Source: G965216695 sp965216695 (lineage in GTDB: Bacteria; Pseudomonadota; Gammaproteobacteria; Pseudomonadales; Azotimanducaceae). From it: a DNA stretch of 64,000 bases. The position numbers and the translations under genes were made by a program. Of the stretch, positions 35,424 to 43,869 are shown piece by piece. The stretch lies in NCBI GenBank assembly GCA_965216695.1, contig OZ244212.1, positions 248,001-312,000 of the forward strand. Direction: 5' to 3'. Below the pieces are notes generated by a model that was not told the origin of the DNA, made no database searches, and was given only the letters and a program-made list of their open reading frames with translations. The number at the start of each line of letters is the position of its first letter. Position 1 is the first letter of the stretch.

Positions 35424-36848
35424 TCATGACGCAAGCAGTTGTTGCGCTTCATTCTCTACAGCGGTGCCTTTGAAAAAATCATGGTTGTTGTCGGCGTATA
35501 GATGCACCGAATTTTCAAAGGCGAACTTCCTGAAGTCTTCCCGGGTGAACAACCCGGCTTCAAACTGTTCCCACGCTTCAGCCGCTGCGTGCGCCATATC
35601 AGTTACATCCCAATGGCCAAGATCAAAACTCATGATTGCGCGGATTTGTTCGCCTAGAGGATTAATCCGGCGATCAAAAGCGATGCACGAAAGCGGATCG
35701 TCCGCTTCGCAGCCAAAGTAAAAGTTTGGGATGAAACGGTCGCGAAGGTCTTCTTCACATTGAATGTTCATCGCCGCAAAGTCGTTAATATGTTCGGGAT
35801 CCACGTGCTTCGGATTGACCATTAGCGTTTCCTCAAACTTATCCATCCTGGCGACAACGTCGGGAGCGCCATACTCCCTGAACAGACGTTCTGCTTCGGC
35901 AAGATCCAGACTGGTGGGCGCCAGCCGATTTAGAGCTCCTGGGGAGCGCTTTTCCCAACGGCTGAAGAGGTCGGCATAAAGTCGGACTCCGTTCTGGACA
36001 CCGCCTTCAAGAAGCGCAACACGTAGTTCCGGGAACCGTGTTGTAACGCCACCCATGAGGAGACTTTTGGCAAGCACCTCACCCGCGGCAGCGAAGTGTC
36101 CCATGTGGTTGTACATATAGTTTGAAATCGATTTACGGTCGTCGAAGCCCATGCCACCGGAGTGGGTCGCAACGGGAAAACCAAGTTCAATACATTTTGC
36201 CCAGACCGGGTCGTAGTCGTGTGCGCTGTCTATGCCGAACGAATCCAGCCAGGTATGTTTCCTTGCCATCGCCGGGTGTCCGTCCGCCGTACTCGGGACG
36301 GGGCGTCGGACATAGGAGGAAATCATCGCCACCTTCAGACCGAGCGCAGCTGCGTGATCAAGTTCCGTCAAGGCCACTTGTGGCGTGTCCATCGGGATCA
36401 TCGCAACCGGCGTCATGCGATCCGCGAATTCGCGGTATCCGTCAGCCACGTACTCATTGTAAGCGTGGCAGGCGACTACCCGGTCTTCCTTCGTACCCAT
36501 GCCAAGGAACAGCCCCTGGGTTGGATAAAGGACCATGAAGTCAATGCCAAAGTCGTCCATCCGTTCGTAGTAAAGCCTCGGGAGCATTGCCGAGCAGCGA
36601 TCAAGCGTATTTTTGGTAGGGAGCGCCCACCAGGGACCACGCATCGGACGTCGATAAACCTTCTCGTCTTCAGACATGCCGTACCAACCCGCAGATTTGC
36701 TACCGGTTTCGAATCGGTCGGCAAGGTCACCGCCGCCTGCAGCGCGAACGTAGTCGAGTAGGAGAGGGGTGTATTCGATGATGTGACTGTCGCCATCGAT
36801 CAGCGGGTGGTCAATTTTCGAACGCGCAATAGCGGCTTCGGTGGTCAT
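35424..36848 (-). CDS. Amidohydrolase-2 family protein
   Basis: TIM-barrel metal-dependent hydrolase of 474 residues of the ACMSD/amidohydrolase_2 group. The N-terminal metal motif is reduced to DGDSHIIE (DxxxH), with VATHSGG, ALLEGG and the late FDLGHWDVTDM block. Family members catalyse decarboxylation or hydrolysis in catabolism of aromatics. This form, with one His in the first motif, is common among uncharacterised members beside TonB receptors. ATG 36848 is the start. The GC content looks lower than in the genes to its left. Confidence 0.82.
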   Translation of the reverse strand: MTTEAAIARSKIDHPLIDGDSHIIEYTPLLLDYVRAAGGGDLADRFETGSKSAGWYGMSEDEKVYRRPMRGPWWALPTKNTLDRCSAMLPRLYYERMDDFGIDFMVLYPTQGLFLGMGTKEDRVVACHAYNEYVADGYREFADRMTPVAMIPMDTPQVALTELDHAAALGLKVAMISSYVRRPVPSTADGHPAMARKHTWLDSFGIDSAHDYDPVWAKCIELGFPVATHSGGMGFDDRKSISNYMYNHMGHFAAAGEVLAKSLLMGGVTTRFPELRVALLEGGVQNGVRLYADLFSRWEKRSPGALNRLAPTSLDLAEAERLFREYGAPDVVARMDKFEETLMVNPKHVDPEHINDFAAMNIQCEEDLRDRFIPNFYFGCEADDPLSCIAFDRRINPLGEQIRAIMSFDLGHWDVTDMAHAAAEAWEQFEAGLFTREDFRKFAFENSVHLYADNNHDFFKGTAVENEAQQLLAS

Positions 36849-36963
36849 TGGCCCTCCCGTGTGAACGATGGCCTGAGTTAAATTGTCACATTAGGTCCGG
36901 GTTGTCGATACACAGGAAATTCAATACGGTCTACGGGACGCCCACGAATGCAGGGAGAAGTGT

Positions 36964-37010
36964 TAACTAGGACTCCCGAATCTAGCGCGGTTGACGGCTA
37001 ACCAGGACTC
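36964..37010 (+). repeat. Pair of 12-bp direct repeats TAAC(T/C)AGGACTC
   Basis: Copies at 36964-36975 and 36999-37010 differ at one base and are 35 bp apart start to start. They lie in the 224-bp gap between the amidohydrolase and the Asp-box gene. A related string occurs at 37124-37139 as a perfect hairpin CCTAGT-ccta-ACTAGG inside the 3' end of the Asp-box gene. They may be binding sites or remnants of a mobile repeat. Nothing else is recognisable in this gap. Confidence 0.35.
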
Positions 37011-37072
37011 TACGAGCTGAGGGACGTCGACGAAGATCGCTTCGCGAACGAAAGCAGGCAAATTGGCGAGCA

Positions 37073-38245
37073 CTAATACAGTTTTTGTCCCGCAGGGGCA
37101 TCGTCGAATGTAAACGTGAGCAGCCTAGTCCTAACTAGGATCATGTAGTGGTCCACATCGACTTGCTGGAATCTCGAAAACGTATTCATGAATAGTCCAT
37201 GCTGCCATTTGTCTTCGATCCACCGATTGCCGCCGTCTACAGTTCTCGCTATCACACCATCAGGCGTCGATCGAGATCCATGATGAGCGATCGCTACCGC
37301 ATCGTTCTCAGACCGAACCGCAACGAATCCCAGACGTTTTGAAGCATATATTCGAGTCCAAGTCTCGCCCGTGTTATTTGTTCGAGCTAAAGCCATGCCA
37401 CCATCTACAAACGCGGTGATGTAATACGTGTCATCAGATGCCACATGGAGGCCGTTTACAGACTGATACCCGGTGTGAATTGTGTCTACTTCTCGTCCGT
37501 CATGGTCCAGCCTGAGGATCCGACCTCCCCGCTGGCCGAGTAGATAAATGTGGTCGTCAGAAAGAATCATCTTTGGATTTGCAACACTATCTGGATGGTC
37601 AACACGTGAGTCCCAGCCCAACGGTTCGTAGAGAATGCTCCAAGTCTGACCTAGATTGCTGGACTTCATTAGCTTCAAACTAGTTCGCGTATGGCTCTCG
37701 CCGTACTCCAACACAGCTTGATAAAGTAGTGCGAAGGCATTGCCGTTCTTGTCAAATTCGAGTATCGGGATAATGCCGCGCAGTTGTTTGTATTCGAATC
37801 GTTCCCAGCTATCTCCGCTATCCACCGTCGTAAGAACAACGGTTCGATGCTGGCATGCTTTCGGACAACCAGTGGTATCGTGTATGGTGAGAATACCTTC
37901 GTTCACGTTTCTGAAGCGTATCGTGAGTGGGTTACGATCTGACCGAATCGATTTCTTTGTCCAACTTTCGCCGCCATCTAGCGACCTGTAAACCACAGGG
38001 AATTGCGCATGACCACTAGCAACCGCGTATCCATGCATACGGTCTGTGAAGTCAAAGTCTTTCAAACCGTAATCAATATGGGGCCCCAGTCGTGAAGTCA
38101 TCCAATCTGCATTGGTAGGGAGTGAATTAGCAGAATGGTCAGCGATCAAGGGAGTAACATAGTTTTGCGATCGAAAGCTGGCATAAACTTGTAGCGTTAA
38201 CAAGGTTATGGCTATTGCGAAAACTAGTCGTCGTGGTGTTCGCAT
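37073..38245 (-). CDS. Asp-box (BNR) beta-propeller protein
   Basis: Protein of about 390 residues starting at ATG 38245, which follows a strong GGGGGAG site; an upstream GTG at 38302 is possible. A hydrophobic N terminus (VFAIAITLLTLQVYAS) acts as a signal peptide or anchor. The body has repeated Asp-box motifs: S-x-D-GGESWT, TVDSGDSWE, SSNLGQTWS, TNNTGETWT and TVDGGNRW, indicating a sialidase-like or YCF48-like propeller. No catalytic sialidase arginines are evident. The function is unknown. The gene is clearly more AT-rich than its neighbours and may have a different origin. Confidence 0.78.
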   Translation of the reverse strand: MRTPRRLVFAIAITLLTLQVYASFRSQNYVTPLIADHSANSLPTNADWMTSRLGPHIDYGLKDFDFTDRMHGYAVASGHAQFPVVYRSLDGGESWTKKSIRSDRNPLTIRFRNVNEGILTIHDTTGCPKACQHRTVVLTTVDSGDSWERFEYKQLRGIIPILEFDKNGNAFALLYQAVLEYGESHTRTSLKLMKSSNLGQTWSILYEPLGWDSRVDHPDSVANPKMILSDDHIYLLGQRGGRILRLDHDGREVDTIHTGYQSVNGLHVASDDTYYITAFVDGGMALARTNNTGETWTRIYASKRLGFVAVRSENDAVAIAHHGSRSTPDGVIARTVDGGNRWIEDKWQHGLFMNTFSRFQQVDVDHYMILVRTRLLTFTFDDAPAGQKLY

Positions 38246-38513
38246 TTCACGAGCGCTCCCCCGAAATGTGGTGTCGACGCCAGGCATTTGGAAGGGTACC
38301 AATACTACAGATCGTACACGCGGATCTTAGGCTGCCTTCAGCAGTTTTGCGGAGACATTCACTTCGCTAACCATCATGTTAGATAGAGAGAGAAGCGCAG
38401 CTTTGATTTGGGACAGCCGAGCAGAGCACCTGCATATTTTTAACATAATATATATTATGCGCACTAAGATATTGCGGCGGCCCCAGCGCCCCTCAGCTCA
38501 GTGCCACGGTAAA
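38246..38513. other. AT-rich gap with a 16-bp palindrome between Asp-box gene and NRPS
   Basis: No coding region is supported here. The gap contains the perfect palindrome CATAATATATATTATG at 38444-38459, about 200 bp upstream of the Asp-box start and 55 bp past the NRPS stop. No hairpin with a T-run follows the NRPS gene, so its terminator, if present, is not of the classic kind. The palindrome could be an operator for the Asp-box gene. Confidence 0.45.
38444..38459. promoter_or_regulatory. 16-bp perfect palindrome CATAATATATATTATG
   Basis: Every base pairs with its mirror position. An AT-only core with CATA/TATG ends resembles operators of dimeric regulators, and it also contains TATAAT-like sequence on both strands. 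It stands out against the surrounding GC-rich DNA. Confidence 0.45.
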
Positions 38514-41500
38514 TCAGCGCCGCGCCTTACGGAGCCGTTTGCGCCGCTGAGCTCGGGAAATGCCCGCGTTGGATGGCGCTGACGAAATCCCCACAGAACG
38601 GTCACCAGCTACAGCCAGCGGCTGATCCGCCGAGTCCGGCTCATCCAGCGAGTCTATGTGCCGAGCCAGCGCACCCACGGTTGGATATTCGAACAGAGAA
38701 CTGATCGGCAAACGGCGATCGAACTCGTCGCTCAACATGCCCTGCATGCGAACGGCCAGGATCGAGTGGCCGCCCACATCGAAGAAATTTGAGTCCACCG
38801 CGATGTCATCGCGCTCCAGCAGCGATTGCCAGATTGTGAGTACTCGGCGTTGGGTTGCGCCCTGAACGCGAATTTCGCCTGCAGACGTCGATGGCACGGC
38901 TGCGTCTGCGAGTGCTCGTCGGTCGATTTTACCGTTGGGCGTCAACGGCATTGACTCCACGCGAACGAACTGCCCGGGCAACATATACTCCGGCAACGAC
39001 TTGCCCAGTTCCTTACGAAGCGTGCGCGCATCCAGCTCGCGTTTCGCGGCGTAGTACGCGGTCAAGCGATCGCCGGAGCGGTCCACCATCACACAAACCT
39101 GGCGAACGTTTGCAACCCGCGCAAGTTCGGTTTCCACTTCTCCCAATTCAATGCGGTATCCCCGCAACTTCACCTGGTCGTCATTGCGATTGAGATATTC
39201 GATGTCGCCGGTTTCCAGGAGGCGAACAATGTCACCGGTGGCGTAATAGCGTTCGCCGTCTATGACCTTGAAGCGCTCGCGAGTCAGAGTGGCCCGATTG
39301 AGGTAGCCGCGCGTCACCCCTGCCCCACCGATGTGCAGTTCACCAGGTAAGCCGATCGGGCACGTCCGACCGACGGGATCGAGAATCTTCACCGTGGTGT
39401 TGGCAATCGGTTGACCGATGGTCACGCGATCGCCGGGCGTGAGCCGGCGCGTTAGTGACCAAACCGTGGTTTCGGTTGGGCCGTACATGTTGATCACGCG
39501 GCCGTGCTCGACTCTGGAGACGAGTTCGTCAGCCGTAACCTGCGGCAGCGCTTCACCACCCACCAACAGACAGTCGAGCTTCTCGAACGCAGCAGCGGCG
39601 TCCGCGTTCATCAGAAACATTCGCGCCTGCGACGGCGTGCACTGCAGGTGGGTCACGCCATATTGACGTACCAGTCGCGCGAAGACCGTCTCCTCACGCT
39701 GCACGGGCTCCGCGTTGACCCGGGCCAGCAACGGCAGGCTTTCCACCACCTTCGCGTCGTCGATTCCGAAATCGATCAGGCAGGCAATTTCGTCTACGCC
39801 GCGTTCCGCCATCTCCGCAACCCGCTGACGACACCGATCCACGTCGCCAAACAGTCCGTGGCGGCGGAAATACCGCTGGAATGCAAACTCCAGCAGATCG
39901 TCCATATCCTGCTCGCTGATCTGTTCAAAGTAATCGTCCATCGAACGCTTGCCGTCGTCCGAAAACTGCGCAAACGCCGGAAAATCCCATGTGGCGTCTT
40001 TGATCAGCGAGAGCGAACTTTTCAGGAACGCCTTCATCGGCGCGCGCGCAGCGGCCTCTGCCGACGCTATGTCTTCAGCCACGAAGGTATGCAGCATCAA
40101 CGTCACGTGTCCATCGTCGTGACCGGCCGCGCGACGGGCGCTACGGTATGCCGCAATGTTTTTCACCAGGTCTTCCTCGGACTGACCCAGCAAATGAGTC
40201 AGTACGTTGAATCCCAACTCACCTGCGCGCGCAAAGGTATCGGTAGATCCGGCCGACGTAACCCAGGTCGGAAGTTCCGATTGCACGGGTCGCGGAAGGC
40301 TGCGCACCTCTACCCGCCCGTTTGGACCCTCGAAAGGCACCGCTCCGCCCCGCCACAGCGCACGCACCTGCTCAATGCCTTCGAACATGCGATCCTTCGC
40401 ACCCGAGAAGTTCTCCGGGGCAAGTACGAAGTCGTTAGGCATCCATCCGGACGCAAACGACACCCCTACCCGGCCGCCGGAAAGATTGTCGACAATCGAC
40501 CATTCCTCCGCAACGCGAATCGGGTGATGCAACGGCAGCACACAACTGCCCGCACGAATCTGAACGCTATCGGTAACCGCCGCGATGGCCGCGCTCACGA
40601 CCGAGGGATTGGGAAACAAGCCGCCAAAGTCGCCAAAATGCCGCTCCGGCGTCCAGATTGCCGTGAAACCGTTCTGATCCGCAAACCGCGCACCGTTCAG
40701 CAACAACTCGTACGCCGGCTGCCCCGTACCCGCCACATTCGATTGCGCGGTGTTCCAGTAGTACAGGCTCATATCCACATTCGCGGCAGGCATGCCAGCC
40801 GCTGTAGCACCGGTTGCCCTGAAGTCGTCTTCGTACAGCACCACGTGCATTCCGCGCGACAGGCTCCACCACAACTCGAGCACCGAAATATCGAAGCTGA
40901 TACTCGTAACGGACAGCATTACACCGTCGGTGCATTCCACACTCCCATCCATAGCCAGACAGAAGTTCGATACGTTGTCATGACCGACCAGTACGCCTTT
41001 GGGCTGTCCCGTGGAACCGGACGTGTAAATCACATAGGCTAGTGCACTCGCCACTGCCCGCTCAGGCAATGCTGCATCCGTCGCTGCATCGAGTTCTTCG
41101 AAGCGAATCAGCGGACACCTCAAACCGGAGTAACGCTCAGCCGCGGCGCTGTCCGCAAAACACAGGTCGAGTTTTGCATCGACAACAATGAAACGGATCC
41201 GCTCGGAAGGATATTCGGGATCGAGTGGGAGGTAGGCGTATCCGGCGCGGATGATGCCGAGCATGGTTGCCACGGCCTCCAACGACCGCGACATGAGTAC
41301 CCCTACGGCCGTGCTCGCCGGCGGATTCGCGGTCAAATACTCCGCAACCCGGGCGCTGCGCTCCAGCAACGTGTCGAACGACCAGGTGGTGTTACGGTGC
41401 GTCAGGGCTGGCCGGTCGGGCTCCGAATGCGCCAGGGATTCAATCTGCTGAAATGGATCCGTCTCCGGCAATGGTGTCTGCGTGTCATTGATCTTGGACA

Positions 41501-43085
41501 GCAGGTCGCGATCCCGCTTGCCGATCAGTTCGAATCGCTCAGACTCACCGGTCGTGTGCTCAAGGAACTGCGCCGCCGCGCCGAGGAACTCCGGGAGGCG
41601 TTCGACGAACCAGTCTCGATACGCCGAGTGAATCGTGATCGTTGCGTCATCTTCACACGCGCAGATGCAAATCCGAGGCGATCCTCGATCGGCTGCAAGC
41701 CCGTCGAGGCGTGCTTTCATTTCATCCTGCGATTGTGCGAAGTACACGCCGACCTCAGGATTGGTCACCGCTGCAGCGAAGTCTTGATACTCGGGGAATC
41801 GCATCGCAAAGTCAGCCGGGAATCCTCCCGATGCGCTCGCCGCACTCACAGGGTCCGCACCCAGCGGCTCGTCGCGCTCGAGGTCGACGTCAATCGGCAC
41901 CCACGGAATCACATACCCGCAGGATGCACGACTGCGTTGTACGAGCGCTTCATCGCTCACGCAGATCGACATGCGTGTTCTACCTGCTAAGGCACCGAAC
42001 ACCATCGCCGACGTCAACAGCGTTCGCTCACGCAGCGCTTTCCCGGACGCCGGAAATCGAAACCGCTGACGAACCGGCTCGGGAACCGCCGTGCGTTCGC
42101 CCTCCAGCGTCAGGACCTCGAACGTGCGGGCACGCGGCACCCAACGATGTACGTCCACGTGCTCGCACGCATGCGCATCCGGAGGGCCCGAGCGCAATGG
42201 TTCGCCAGACGCAGCCAGCACTGACGGTTCTACGGGATTGCCTGACATTGACGTCAGTCCAGTAACCGCGACGCTCGTATTGTTTCCGCAGGCGACACGA
42301 ATGCTGTCACCATGCTGGAAAACCGTGCCGGGTGGATGATCGCACGCCTCGGCAATCTGCAGCGCGTCGATCTGGAAGCACGCACCGTTCGCAACACACT
42401 TCAGTGGGCCAAGCGGATTTCTGAAACCACCCGCGTGCAATGCGCGGTAGCTGCGATGCAGGTCTTCAGCGCTCAAACTCCAATTCGCAAAGCCCGCGTT
42501 GTCCGGCATGCGGTCCCGCGGAAAGTACGCCTCGACCTCCCGCGATGGCTGCTCCGTAAGCGTTCCCTGCTCTAACCCTGAAATCAGGCGTCGGAATGAT
42601 ATCAATCCGGCTTCGAAGCATTTTGTGTTGAGACTCAGCTGAGTCTCCGACGGCGCAAGTGCCACCGGTTCCCTCAACAGCAGTCCACCTTCATCCACGC
42701 GATCTGTAATCACGTGCCAGCTGATTGCAAACTCCGTTCGACCTTCTGCCAACGCCCACGCAGGTACGTTAAGACCGCCCATCTCCGGCAACGGGCCGTC
42801 GTGAAAGTTTATGCTCAGGCGGCGGATTGAACTCAACACTGCCGGTTCGATAATGGCGAAGTTGGTGATACTGAAGAGGTAGTCGAACGGAATGGGAAGA
42901 TCGATCAACCCCCGGGGGCTGTTCAACACACGAATGTCATTTGCCCGGGCCCATTCCTGAACCCTATTGCTGCGCGTACATACAGCGCCGACGGTCCAAC
43001 CGCGCTCCAACAGGTGATCACCGCACAGCGTAAGCAGCGACAGCTCACCCACCAGAGCAACCGAAGGGGTTTCCGATGCACTCAT
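38514..43085 (-). CDS. NRPS module with formyltransferase-like domain and monooxygenase-interrupted adenylation domain
   Basis: Protein of 1523 residues from ATG 43085, which overlaps the hydrolase stop (ATGA). Domains: formyltransferase-like (1-310; SINFHDGPLP with Asn93 and His95, and VDEGG), a degraded condensation-like segment (about 330-545) without HHxxxDG, an adenylation domain beginning about 546 with A3 YTSGSTGQPKG and A4 FDISVLELWW, then a luciferase-like FMN monooxygenase (about 771-1125; TPERHF, GRVGVSFASGW). The adenylation domain resumes at 1133 (CTPSQARMF, YGPTETTVWS, YATGD, LRGYRIELGEVE, NGKIDRR with Lys1386). A PCP follows (DVGGHS, Ser1441), then a very basic tail. The inserted monooxygenase matches the MupA/Atu3671 class. 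Asp732 suggests an amino-acid substrate. No thioesterase is present. Confidence 0.9.
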   Translation of the reverse strand: MSASETPSVALVGELSLLTLCGDHLLERGWTVGAVCTRSNRVQEWARANDIRVLNSPRGLIDLPIPFDYLFSITNFAIIEPAVLSSIRRLSINFHDGPLPEMGGLNVPAWALAEGRTEFAISWHVITDRVDEGGLLLREPVALAPSETQLSLNTKCFEAGLISFRRLISGLEQGTLTEQPSREVEAYFPRDRMPDNAGFANWSLSAEDLHRSYRALHAGGFRNPLGPLKCVANGACFQIDALQIAEACDHPPGTVFQHGDSIRVACGNNTSVAVTGLTSMSGNPVEPSVLAASGEPLRSGPPDAHACEHVDVHRWVPRARTFEVLTLEGERTAVPEPVRQRFRFPASGKALRERTLLTSAMVFGALAGRTRMSICVSDEALVQRSRASCGYVIPWVPIDVDLERDEPLGADPVSAASASGGFPADFAMRFPEYQDFAAAVTNPEVGVYFAQSQDEMKARLDGLAADRGSPRICICACEDDATITIHSAYRDWFVERLPEFLGAAAQFLEHTTGESERFELIGKRDRDLLSKINDTQTPLPETDPFQQIESLAHSEPDRPALTHRNTTWSFDTLLERSARVAEYLTANPPASTAVGVLMSRSLEAVATMLGIIRAGYAYLPLDPEYPSERIRFIVVDAKLDLCFADSAAAERYSGLRCPLIRFEELDAATDAALPERAVASALAYVIYTSGSTGQPKGVLVGHDNVSNFCLAMDGSVECTDGVMLSVTSISFDISVLELWWSLSRGMHVVLYEDDFRATGATAAGMPAANVDMSLYYWNTAQSNVAGTGQPAYELLLNGARFADQNGFTAIWTPERHFGDFGGLFPNPSVVSAAIAAVTDSVQIRAGSCVLPLHHPIRVAEEWSIVDNLSGGRVGVSFASGWMPNDFVLAPENFSGAKDRMFEGIEQVRALWRGGAVPFEGPNGRVEVRSLPRPVQSELPTWVTSAGSTDTFARAGELGFNVLTHLLGQSEEDLVKNIAAYRSARRAAGHDDGHVTLMLHTFVAEDIASAEAAARAPMKAFLKSSLSLIKDATWDFPAFAQFSDDGKRSMDDYFEQISEQDMDDLLEFAFQRYFRRHGLFGDVDRCRQRVAEMAERGVDEIACLIDFGIDDAKVVESLPLLARVNAEPVQREETVFARLVRQYGVTHLQCTPSQARMFLMNADAAAAFEKLDCLLVGGEALPQVTADELVSRVEHGRVINMYGPTETTVWSLTRRLTPGDRVTIGQPIANTTVKILDPVGRTCPIGLPGELHIGGAGVTRGYLNRATLTRERFKVIDGERYYATGDIVRLLETGDIEYLNRNDDQVKLRGYRIELGEVETELARVANVRQVCVMVDRSGDRLTAYYAAKRELDARTLRKELGKSLPEYMLPGQFVRVESMPLTPNGKIDRRALADAAVPSTSAGEIRVQGATQRRVLTIWQSLLERDDIAVDSNFFDVGGHSILAVRMQGMLSDEFDRRLPISSLFEYPTVGALARHIDSLDEPDSADQPLAVAGDRSVGISSAPSNAGISRAQRRKRLRKARR

Positions 43086-43867
43086 TGCACGCCCTCTATC
43101 CACGTCACAATCTGCTGAACGATGCTGGTATGCAGCAGCACACCGCCAAACGTTTTCACCTGGTTCCAGTCACCGTTACTCGGAATGAGCTCAAACGCCT
43201 CATGCCCTTGCTGCGCCAGCCGTGCCCGCAGAGTTTGAAACTCTTCCCGCTCATGTGAGCAAACCACGGAAACACTGTCGAAGTTCCGGTACTCCACCTG
43301 CATCAGGTCGAGCGAACTCAGTTGGTCCATTGCGAGGTGCGTCAATGGAAATCCATTGACGCCCACCACATCCAGATCCCGCAGATTCCCCAGATCGCCG
43401 TTCTGGGTAGAGATACGCGGCGCTAGATTCAGCATCTCGTCCACATAGCGGTCGCCGTTGATCACCGGATCCCACAACACCAGGTCCTTAACGGCACCAC
43501 AATCTTCCGCCGCAAGTACTGCTTGCGCTGCGCCCAATCGTAGTCCAACCAAAGCGATGCGATCGAGGTCCGTCGATGCCAACAATTCGTCTACGGCGGT
43601 GCGGATGTCGGCGACGCCCGATTCGAGCGTCACGCTTTCGCCATCGCCAGATGAGTCGCCGGAGCCCCGGTAATCGAAGCGCAACACATGGCTCCCCGCT
43701 TTACTCAGCAGGAACCCCAGCTGCCGGAACGCGCGATGCGATCGCATGTATTCCTGGCCGAAAGGCGGACACAGCACCACGCCTATGGAGCGTTCTTCCG
43801 GACCCGTCGGCGGGTAATACACGCCGAACAGCTGCTCGTCTGCGGTGCCGAAGAAGAAGGGGTTCAC
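43082..43867 (-). CDS. Alpha/beta hydrolase between PKS and NRPS
   Basis: Alpha/beta-hydrolase of 261 residues starting at GTG 43867, two bases after the PKS stop and coupled by ATGA to the NRPS. It has GVVLCPPFGQEY (oxyanion region), RFDYRGSGDSSG, and a nucleophile-elbow region ALVGLRLGAAQAVL where the usual Ser of GxSxG reads GLRLG. The catalytic Ser is therefore missing or relocated. Size and motifs recall the exosortase A system-associated hydrolases. Its position in the assembly-line operon suggests release, editing or a structural role. The altered elbow should be kept in mind before calling it an esterase. Confidence 0.83.
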   Translation of the reverse strand: MNPFFFGTADEQLFGVYYPPTGPEERSIGVVLCPPFGQEYMRSHRAFRQLGFLLSKAGSHVLRFDYRGSGDSSGDGESVTLESGVADIRTAVDELLASTDLDRIALVGLRLGAAQAVLAAEDCGAVKDLVLWDPVINGDRYVDEMLNLAPRISTQNGDLGNLRDLDVVGVNGFPLTHLAMDQLSSLDLMQVEYRNFDSVSVVCSHEREEFQTLRARLAQQGHEAFELIPSNGDWNQVKTFGGVLLHTSIVQQIVTWIEGVQ

Positions 43868-43869
43868 CG

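Noticed and set aside
39504..41042. Plus-strand open frame of 512 codons inside the NRPS gene
   Set aside because: Antisense shadow across the inserted monooxygenase; no recognisable product.
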